Shown piece after piece: positions 36,771-45,395 of a stretch of 64,000 nt of DNA. The notes beneath the pieces are model-generated. The model was not told the origin of the DNA. It made no database searches and saw nothing but the letters and a program-made list of their open reading frames with translations. Where the stretch lies: assembly GCA_037013495.1 (NCBI GenBank), contig JAZDXN010000029.1:5964501-6028500 (forward strand). Direction: 5' to 3'. This DNA is from Hippophae tibetana. Taxonomy: Eukaryota > Streptophyta > Magnoliopsida > Rosales > Elaeagnaceae. Within the stretch, counting starts at the first letter, position 1, and each line of letters begins with the position of its first letter. The position numbers were made by a program, and so were the translations under genes.

Positions 36771-37859
36771 AGAAAATAAACTACATGGAGGAGAAGACTG
36801 ATGAGAAAGAAACTTTTTTTTCTAGCATAGAAGAAGGGTGATGGTGGTGAACCAAATTCCTGGTCTCTTGACAATGGTGCAAGAAACCATATATATGGAA
36901 GGAAAGGCATGTTCGTAGAGCTAGATGAGTTAGTAAGCGGAAATATCTCATTTGGAGATGATTCTAAGGTAGTAGTGAAAGGGAGAGGTAACATTCTTAT
37001 TCGCTTGAAAGATGAGTGACATCAATTTATTTCCAATGTTTACTATATCCCCAATATGAAAAGTAACATCTTGAGTTTAGGACAACTATTAGAGAAAGGT
37101 TATGATATTCATATTAAAGATTGTAATCTTTCTATAAAAGATGATAAGAATAACTTCATTGCAAACTTACTGATGTCAAAGAATAGAATGTTCCTTATCA
37201 ACATACAAAATGACATTGCAAAGTTTCTAAAAGTCTACTACAAAGATGCATCATGGATATGGCATCTTCAAACTCAAGAGATAGTGAAGGGACTACTTTG
37301 CATTAACCATCCTGATAAACTTTGTAAAGGGTGTCTACTCGGGAAGCAATTCAGAAAAAGCTTTCCAAAGGAGTCAAACTCAAGAGCTAATAAGCAACTC
37401 GATTTAATCCATACATATGTGTGCGGACCGATCAAGCTAAGATCTCTCGGTAACAGAAACTATTTTCTTCCTTTCATTGATTTTTCAAGAAAAACCTGAG
37501 TATATTTCTTGAAACAGAAATCAGAAGTTTTTGAAGTATTCAAAAGGTTCAAAACTATAGTGGAGAGATAAAGCGGTAGAAAGATCAAAGCCATGAGATT
37601 CGACTGAGGTGGAGAATTTACATTTAGGGAGTTTCAAGAGTTCTCTAAAGCAAATGGAATTCGTAGATCCTTGACAATTTCAAGATCCCCCCCCCCCCAA
37701 CAGAATGTTGTGACTAAAAGAAAGAATAAAACAATCCTCAACATGGCATGAAACATGCTTAAAATAAGAAACTACCCAATGAGTTTTGGGCAGAAGCAGT
37801 AGCATGTGCAGTTTACTTGTCAAACCAATCTCCAATAAGAAGTGTATAAGGAAAGATAT
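36771..37859 (+). pseudogene. Copia pol part 1: protease and integrase, cut by insertion
   Basis: After a frameshift: SWSLDNGARNHIYGRKGMF corresponds to the protease active-site region (D-[ST]-G expected; here DNG). NVYYIPNMKSNILSLGQLLE follows. The GAG-pre-integrase segment shows WIWHL then INHPDKLCKGCLLGKQFRKS, with a short internal deletion after WHL. The integrase core shows the LDLIHTYVCGPIKLRSLGNR region (first Asp), YFLPFIDFSRKT and AMRFD-GGEF (second Asp). A run of ten C at about 37687 shifts the frame where SPQQNG is expected. The frame then reads AEAVACAVYLSNQSP and is cut at 37859. Confidence 0.87.
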
Positions 37860-37964
37860 TGATGAGCAACTCCCCGGCAACGGCGCCAAAAACTTGATGA
37901 GCAAATCCCCGGCAACGGCGCCAAAAACTTGATGACCAAATCCCCAGCAACAGCGCCAAAAACT
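37860..37964 (-). repeat. Three 35-bp units of LTR end plus tRNA-Asp primer site
   Basis: Units at 37860-37894, 37895-37929 and 37930-37964. Each starts TGATGAGC or TGATGACC and contains TCCCCGGCAACGGCGCCA, the plant tRNA-Asp 3' end, followed by AAAAACT. The innermost unit has two changes in the 18-mer; the outer two are perfect. The outermost unit forms the integrated end of the element, right at the GATAT duplication. Confidence 0.95.
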
Positions 37965-39863
37965 TGATGAGCGAAAACCGACATCGTCGATTCTTGCCAA
38001 TACTTTGGTTTTAATATTTATAAAACTCTCGCAAGTGCACGAATCATTTCGTAGAAAATGATAAGTATACTCCCAAGGTCGATCTAAGGAAGGAATGTGT
38101 GTGGTTTTTAATTTATTATTCAATCTTTTAAAAACGAAATTAAATCCTAAACATCCTGTCACGATATTTTGGGGTTTTGTGTTTTTAATCTACTTACATA
38201 AAAATAAACATAGATTCAATAAACATTCATGCAAATTTTATCATTTATAATGGCGGAGTATTTATGGATATAATAACTAAGTTAATTATGCTTGCTCATA
38301 TTATCTAGGTTATTAAAGATATGAATTGATATTTATTGATTCTCCCTTTTTTGTATGAATATCACCTTTGGTGGGGTTAGATATTCTTTGTTAACTAAAC
38401 AAATCAATTAACACCTATGGGTGGGGTTGATAACTAATTTGCCTCATTAAATTAATTCCTTTTTCTAAGAGATTGAAAATGAACCATTTAAATGCCACCT
38501 TTGGTGGGGTTAGACAGTTTAAACTTTATTCAAGGTGTCCAAATTAAACCTAAGAATTTAGCTATCCGAGTACTAACTTTCAAGTTTTAAAACCACTACC
38601 GAAAACATGTTGTCAATACATTTTTAGATAATAATTCTTATAAAAACTTTTGAAATAGAGCTTCACTCTAACTACTGGGCGATTGTACCATCAAATAAAA
38701 GAGCACTACTCTAAATCAGACCGGATAACTAAATCTTAAAATCTAATTTTCAGGTTTAAGTTTGTAATGAAAAATAATATATTTCTCTCTAACATTCTTA
38801 ATATAAAATCATGAATAAAAATAAAATCAATTCATTTTAGAGATTTTTACCTATTTAATATTTCGCAAGCATAACAACGTCATTATTACATCATGTTTAC
38901 TAAACAGCCAGCACAGTTAAATTTAACCACAGACAAATTAAATATAACATGTAAGAATAAAGCATAAAAATAACTGTAAAGAAAATAAAATCCTTACAGA
39001 ACTTCGACGCTATTCCCGTTGCTGGAAAAACTCCAAGCGGAATTTGCACTCCCATTTATTGAATCAAAGAGCTAAAATATTACAAAAACATAACTAGTTC
39101 TTCCCCAAAAGGGAAGAACTCTAAATCTAAGAGAAATTAACTAAGAAAAGCTAAAAACATAAGAAAAACTAAGAAAAGAGAGAAAGAAAGAAGAGAGAAG
39201 TGTGTTTTGAAGGTGTTATTTTGAAGTGAAGGGAAGGGGGGTATTTATAGGTGAGGATGGAGAGAAAAAAATGAGTAAAAAAATGTAAAAATGCGTAATG
39301 GAAATGCTGACGTCAATGATGACGTCGCATGACGTCATGGGGCGGCTGCACGTGAAAAATGAGTGTCGGCGCGCGCGGATGAACAGTAACCCGCGCGCAG
39401 TGCTGCGCGCATGAACAGTACCCCGCGCGCAGTGCTGCGCGCATGAACAGTAACCCGCGCGCAGTGCTGCGCGCATGAACAGTACCCGCGCGCGCAGCTT
39501 GGGGCGGAGCTGAGTGCTGGGGCGCGGCGGCTGGGCGGAGTTGGGTGCTGGGGCGCGGCGGCACGTTTTTCTCCTTTTTGACATTTTTGACCTTTTTGAC
39601 CCATTTTGTCCAATTTTTCCATATTTGTCGACCTTTCCGCATTTATTTATTAATATATTTGTGATGTATTGCTTCCAGTATTCCTCTTTGAGTCTTTAAG
39701 TTGCATTTTTAAGCCAAAATACCTGAAAAACAATAAAAATACCCGTGATTCCGAAAAAGACAAATTTATATAAATATATGATAAAACATATAAATATATA
39801 TATTTTTAATCAATTAATTTGCATAAAATCATGGTTATTTTAGTGCTTTTTGAGCACTCATCA
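37965..39863 (-). repeat. 3' LTR of the nested element (1,899 bp)
   Basis: On the minus strand from TGATGAGTGCTCAAAAAGC (39863) to TTTTCGCTCATCA (37965). It holds four 32-bp palindromic units, a TATA box (39242-39250), a G-box (39349-39354) and TGACGTCA sites. It is followed by three extra primer-site units. Confidence 0.93.
39379..39506 (-). repeat. 32-bp palindromic GC-rich minisatellite, four units
   Basis: ATGAACAGTA marks unit starts at 39379, 39411, 39443 and 39475. Each of the first three spans contains GCGCGCAG-TG-CTGCGCGC, an inverted repeat able to form an 8-bp stem. The sister LTR has only two unit starts (45005, 45037). Confidence 0.93.
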
Positions 39864-41421
39864 CAACCCCCAACCAGCTTCTTGCTAGTCCCTTAGCAAG
39901 AGAAGCGATAAAAACTAAAAATTAAACTATCCTAAATCACTTTCGTGGATTGAAACGGTTGCATTTAGCCTATGCAACAAGCCTTTAAACCCCTAGGTTG
40001 CCCTAGTGGACGAGTTTGAGTCTCGTGAGGGTTTTCAGTAATGATACCCACAAACATTGAACTAAAATAAAAAAAAACAATAAAAATAATCAAATCAAAA
40101 ACTAAAATTACAAAAAAAATTAATTTAAGAATAAAAGAAAACAACATATCACAAAAATGTCTCATACTTTTTTAATCTCCTTTAAGATCATAATTAAAAT
40201 CTCAAGCATAAGTTATTTTAATCTCTTTAAACAATCATGATTTATTATAATAATTAGTCGAAAATCATTTTCATATTTCATATCAAAAATGTATCAATTT
40301 AATTTTACCCAATTTCAGTGTCATGAATCAGAATTCGCTTCGACTCTATTCCTCACAAGTCAATACTCTCAAAACACTGAATCCTATGGGTTCAAACACT
40401 CATACTAATTTATATGCGAAAGAGTTTATGTATAGAAATGAACTAATATGTTCGCATATGTATAAAGAATAAAGGCTCAAAGTGTTATTTTAACATTGAT
40501 CTCATGAAAGGAATCGAATGTATAAATTATAAAGATATCATATATAAAAATTATTTTCATGCATAAATCAAACTCATTAAGAAAGAATTTCAAGATATAT
40601 GCTTTTTACAAATGAAGAAATTGCAATGACTTTTTAGGGAATTACTTCCTATATCTTTCTTTTGTATTTAGCTTTTACTCACAACTTTGTAGGCAATGTG
40701 GGTCATAGTATGTAGATGATACTATATATTTTTTATCTCTCTATTTTTTTTCAACATATGTATATTTTAGAGAGTCAACCCATGTACAGATTGTACATTT
40801 TTTTGGAATTTGGTGAGTGGATAATTTTGTGGCTTTTCTGTTTGATCTTGGTTTAGGTAACCCCATATATGTCTTTTTGTTTTTTGTAGCAGTCATGCAT
40901 GAATGAGATATAAGCATATACTATCAATTTCTACTCAAATCATTTAATCTAAGCAAAAATAAAAAATAAAATATATGATACTCTATTAAGATGAGAAAAA
41001 AAATTCATACATTCAATGCTAATACCTATAGAGATCATCTAAACTTTTTGAATAATTAAGAAATGTGTTTGGAGTAGAAAAAATATATATTTCACTCTGA
41101 ATAAAAGAAATTAGGCTCAAATTATATCTCACAAGGGTAGTCTCCACTAAAAAAATTCATAAACACCGATTTTGGGTTTAATATAATTTCCACATTTTAT
41201 CAAGAAATACTAGTTATGACAAAAACTAACTAATTATCAAAAATAATTACAAAATATTTCATGATATGTTTTCAAAAATTAATCTAACAGTACAAAAGAC
41301 TTAACTATTTACTTAAATTTGATTTAAAGAAATGATAAATTTTTGTGAAATAATTTGTTTTTTTTTTATAATTTTTAAATTGTTAAATCTTTTTTTTTTC
41401 TAATTAAGCATGGTAATTTTT

Positions 41422-41460
41422 CACCACCCCCAACCTAGAACTTACATTGTCCTCAATGTA
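41422..41460 (-). other. Conserved hairpin plus polypurine block
   Basis: On the minus strand ACATTG-AGGA-CAATGT forms a 6-bp stem, followed 9 bases later by GGTTGGGGGTGG. Related blocks occur at about 10099-10135 and 25372-25410 in the sister elements. Possible roles are an internal polypurine primer for plus-strand synthesis or a packaging signal; this is inference. Confidence 0.6.
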
Positions 41461-41706
41461 ACAACTGTAAATTAAAGATAAAGAGAAAAGAGAAGAAAGA
41501 TTACCTATTTCTTGAGAATGTGTAAGTAGTAATGGAGAAATGCAGGTGCATTCATTATATTCATCATTAAAGTGTATACAGACAGATCGCTGTAAACTTC
41601 TAACATCTCAACAAACATTTTTAGTTTTAACAATTTAAAAATTATTAAACTAAAATAAACAATAAAATTAAGTAAATAAAATAAATAACAGAAAATTACC
41701 TAAAAT

Positions 41707-41755
41707 GATGGGTTGCCTCCCATCAAGCGCTTAGTTTAACGTCTTAGCAAGACGT
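41707..41755 (-). other. Three consecutive palindromes in 49 bp
   Basis: GATGGG-TTGCCT-CCCATC (41707-41724), AAGCGCTT (41725-41732) and ACGTCTT-AGC-AAGACGT (41739-41755). A very similar string (GCGCTT..TGGGAGGCAACCCA) is familiar to me from non-coding parts of many plant gypsy elements, which argues for selection on structure. Confidence 0.7.
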
Positions 41756-42899
41756 AACTTGGGGATTGCCTTTTAAGTAAATTCAATGTCTCCTCATCAT
41801 TGAGTCAATCAAACCTACAAGTAAGACAAAGTTGTCTACCTATACTATTTCAAACATGCCCTATTGACTTTTATATTTTTTTTTGTACCAAAAACTAAGG
41901 GCATGCTTGAGGGTTTTAGATAACCCACATCTAGGTGCAAATCAAATAATTAAGGCATCATAACACAATTGTACCTAGATCAAGCAAAGAAACTAACTCT
42001 TGAGATTGTAATTAAAACTTTAAAATTTTTGAGATAGTTTCAAATTTTTTATTATTATTATTATTATTATTATTTTTAAGGTTAAAATAACATAATTAGT
42101 ATTAACCAAGAGTGCTCCCAAGAAAGAATGGTGGGGCAAAGGCTCCTTAAATACCATCCTCCTAGACAGAGCAACGTTCCCAGGAAATACTAGTGGCACA
42201 AAGGCTTCCAAGAACTAGTCTCCTAGACAGAACTCCCTTAGATCTTTACTTTTCATGCTATTAAAATTAAGTTAATTAAGTTCAGTTAAGTAAAAATCTA
42301 AGTTAATTAAGTTAATGAAAATCTAAGTTAATTAAAAAGCTAAGTTGGTTAAAAAAAATATCTAAATTAATTAAAAAAAACTAAGTTAATCAAAGTTAAT
42401 TAAAAAGTTCAAGTTAATTAAGTTAAGTTAATTAAAAAGCTAAGTTAAAAATCTAAGTTAGTTAAGTTAAAAAAAAATCTAAGTTAATTAAAAAGTTAAG
42501 TTAATTAAGTTAAGTAAACTAAAAATCTAAGTTAATTAAGTTAATTAAGTTAAATAAAAATTAAGAGAGAAATAAAAAAATAGTTAAAAAAAAATAATAA
42601 AAAAAAAATAATAAAAAAAAAATAATAAAAATAAATTAAATTAATATTGATATAAAATAAAATAAAATAAAATAAAATAAAGTAAAATAAAATAAAATAA
42701 AATAAAATAAACAAAAATAAAATAAAATTGAAAAAGGTAAATGAAAATAAAATAAGAATAAAAATTGATTTTTTTTATTTTGTTTTTATTCATTTTTATT
42801 ATTACTTTTATTAAAATAAAATTAAGATTTTAAATAAAAATTAAAATTAAATGAAAATTAAAAAGTAAGCTTTATTTTTTTTTTTAATTAAATTTTTTT

Positions 42900-43290
42900 T
42901 TAATTTTTTTTTTACTATTCATGAACGGTAATTTTATTTTACTATTTACACTATATTAAAAAAATTTAAGTTTTTAATTTTTAATTTTTTTTACTATTCA
43001 TGAACGGTAATTTTATTTTACTATTTACATTAGATTATTTATTTATTTTTATTTTAAAATTTTAAAATTTTAATTTTTTTTTACTATTCATGAACGGTAA
43101 TTTTATTTTACTATTTACACTATATTAAAAAAATTTAAGTTTTTAATTTTTTTTTACTATTCATGAACGGTAATTTTATTTTACTATTTACATTAGAGTA
43201 TTTATTTATTTTTATCTTAAAATTTTAAAATTTTAATTTTTTTTACTATTCATGAACGGTAATTTTATTTTACTATCTACGCTATAAATT
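42900..43290 (-). repeat. Alternating tandem repeat with ATGAACGGTAA core, five units
   Basis: The word CTATTCATGAACGGTAA starts near 42915 and recurs four more times, with cores at 42921, 43000, 43090, 43163 and 43252. Spacing alternates between about 75 and 90 bp because two different linkers alternate, so the true period is a dimer of about 163 bp. Confidence 0.9.
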
Positions 43291-43503
43291 TTATTTATTT
43301 ATTTTTAACTTCAAATTTCAAATTTCTAAATTATTGTACAATTAAAAAAAAATTAATTTTTAATTTTTTAATTTTTTAATTTTTTTTTATTTCTTATGAA
43401 ATTGGATTATTATTTTTTCTATTAAAACAAAAAAAATCACAATTATTTACAGCACAAAAATGTTTTTAAAATTTTGATAAATAATTTAAAAACCGCTATT
43501 CCT

Positions 43504-43562
43504 TCCCCGGCAACGGCGCCAAAAACTTGATGAGCAAATCCCCGGCAACGGCGCCAAAAACT
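43504..43562 (-). repeat. Primer-binding site of the nested element plus one extra 35-bp unit
   Basis: The functional site next to the interior is 43504-43521 (minus strand TGGCGCCGTTGCCGGGGA). A second perfect 18-mer lies at 43539-43556 inside a 35-bp unit (43528-43562) between it and the normal LTR end. Confidence 0.93.
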
Positions 43563-44866
43563 TGATGAGCGAAAACCGACATCGTCGATTCTTGCCAATA
43601 CTTTGGTTTTAATATTTATAAAACTCTCGCAAGTGCACGAATCATTTCGTAGAAAATGATAAGTATACTCCCAAGGTCGATCTAAGGAAGGAATGTGTGT
43701 GGTTTTTAATTTATTATTCAATCTTTTAAAAACGAAATTAAATCCTAAACATCCTGTCACGATATTTTGGGGTTTTGTGTTTTTAATCTACTTACATAAA
43801 AATAAACATAGATTCAATAAACATTCATGCAAATTTTATCATTTATAATGGCGGAGTATTTATGGATATAATAACTAAGTTAATTATGCTTGCTCATATT
43901 ATCTAGGTTATTAAATATATGAATTGATATTTATTGATTCTCCCTTTTTTGTATGAATATCACCTTTGGTGGGGTTAGATATTCTTTGTTAACTAAACAA
44001 ATCAATTAACACCTATGGGTGGGGTTGATAACTAATTTGCCTCATTAAATTAATTCCTTTTTCTAAGAGATTGAAAATGAACCATTTAAATGCCACCTTT
44101 GGTGGGGTTAGACAGTTTAAACTTTATTCAAGGTGTCCAAATTAAACCTAAGAATTTAGCTATCCGAGTACTAACTTTCAAGTTTTAAAACCACTACCAA
44201 AAACATGTTGTCAATACATTTTCAGATAATAATTCTTATAAAAACTTTTGAAATAGAGTTTCACTCTAACTACCGGGCGATTGTACCATCAAATAAAAGA
44301 GCACTACTCTAAATCAGACAGGATAACTAAATCTTAAAATCTAATTTTCAGGTTTAAGTTTATAATGAAAAATAATATATTTCTCTCTAACATTCTTAAT
44401 ATAAAATCATGAATAAAAATAAAATCAATTCATTTTAGAGATTTTTACCTATTTAATATTTCGCAAGCATAACAACGTCATTATTACATCATGTTTACTA
44501 AACAGCCAGCACAGTTAAATTTAACCACAGACAAATTAAATATAACATGTAAGAATAAAGCATAAAAATAACTGTAAAGAAAATAAAATCCTTACAGAAC
44601 TTCGACGCTATTCCCGTTGCTGGAAAAACTCCAAGCGGAATTTGCACTCCCATTTATTGAATCAAAGAGCTAAAATATTACAAAAACATAACTAGTTCTT
44701 CCCCAAAAGGGAAGAACTCTAAATCTAAGAGAAATTAACTAAGAAAAGCTAAAAACTAAGAAAACATAAGAAAAACTAAGAAAAACTAAAAATCTAAGAA
44801 AAGAGAGAAAGAAAGAAGAGAGAAGTGTGTTTTGAAGGTGTTATTTTGAAGTGAAGGGAAGGGGGG

Positions 44867-44980
44867 TATTTATAGGTGAGGATGGAGAGAAAAAAATGAG
44901 TAAAAAAATGTAAAAATGCGTAATGGAAATGCTGACGTCATTGATGACGTCAGCATGACGTCATGGAGCGGCTGCACGTG
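44867..44980 (-). promoter_or_regulatory. LTR promoter: TATA box, three TGACGTCA sites and a G-box
   Basis: On the minus strand, upstream to downstream: CACGTG (44975-44980), three perfect TGACGTCA palindromes (44956-44963, 44945-44952, 44933-44940) and CTATAAATA (44867-44875), followed by a CT-rich leader. TGACGTCA and CACGTG are known binding sites of plant bZIP factors such as the TGA and HY5/GBF groups. In the 3' LTR one of the three TGACGTCA copies has mutated. Confidence 0.8.
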
Positions 44981-45100
44981 AAAAATGAGTGTCGGCGCGC
45001 GCGGATGAACAGTAACCCGCGCGCAGTGCTGCGCGCATGAACAGTAACCCGCGCGCGCAGCTTGGGGCGGAGCTGGGTGCTGGGGCGCGGCGGCGCGTTT
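44960..45100 (-). repeat. GC-rich island of the nested 5' LTR
   Basis: CpG-dense block with two 32-bp palindromic units (ATGAACAGTAA at 45005 and 45037) and a GGGGCGGAGCTGGGTGCT stretch. It matches the 3' LTR island apart from fewer units. Confidence 0.85.
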
Positions 45101-45395
45101 TTCTCCTTTTTGACATTTTTTACCTTTTTGACCCATTTTGTCCAATTTTTCCATATTTGTCGACCTTTCCGCATTTATTTATTAATATATTTGTGATGTA
45201 TTGCTTCCAGTATTCCTCTTTGAGTCTTTAAGTTGCATTTTTAAGCCAAAATACCTGAAAAACAATAAAAATACCCGTGATTCCGAAAAAGACAAATTTA
45301 TATAAATATATGATAAAACATATAAATATATATATTTTTAATCAATTAATTTGCATAAAATCATGGTTATTTTAGTGCTTTTTGAGCACTTATCA

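Larger units (their letters stand above)
39864..43503 (-). other. Non-coding interior of the nested element
   Basis: No gag or pol signal on either strand. In element order: T/A-rich tracts and a five-fold ATGAACGGTAA repeat (42900-43290), an AATAAA-rich zone (42560-42740), a TAAGTTAATTAA-rich zone (42250-42560), two related segments of about 60 bp (42105-42230), a triple-palindrome block (41707-41755), a hairpin plus guanine-rich block (41422-41460), and the 3' interior shared with 18395-19513 and 25900-27016. The order and non-coding nature agree with a large retrotransposon derivative. Confidence 0.8.
37860..45395 (-). mobile_element. Non-coding gypsy-type element (LARD-like), TSD GATAT
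   Basis: Complete insertion of 7,536 bp in the copia integrase region, flanked by GATAT at 37855-37859 and 45396-45400. On the minus strand: 5' LTR 45395-43563, a tandemly repeated tRNA-Asp primer-binding site, an interior of about 3.6 kb, a polypurine tract CAGC..GGTTGGGGGTTG next to 39864, and a 3' LTR 39863-37965 extended by three 35-bp units. The two LTRs are nearly identical by eye apart from repeat-number changes, so it is far younger than the copia host. The interior has no gag, protease, RT or integrase. It must have been mobilised by proteins supplied in trans. Confidence 0.93.
43563..45395 (-). repeat. 5' LTR of the nested element (1,833 bp)
   Basis: On the minus strand from TGATAAGTGCTCAAAAAGC (45395) to TTTTCGCTCATCA (43563). 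The length differs from the 3' LTR mainly through repeat number in the GC-rich island and in an AAGAAAAACT-like stretch. Confidence 0.93.

Noticed and set aside
37871..37888. tRNA-Asp gene
   Set aside because: Only the last 18 bases of the tRNA are present, repeated, at LTR junctions. The rest of a tRNA is absent, so these are primer-binding sites.
37860..37964. CRISPR-like direct repeats
   Set aside because: Units are contiguous without spacers, contain a tRNA-Asp 3' end, and lie at a retrotransposon terminus in plant DNA.
39216..39642. Several overlapping Ala/Arg/Cys-rich frames on the minus strand
   Set aside because: They are translations of the GC-rich island and its 32-bp repeat in three frames, not genes.
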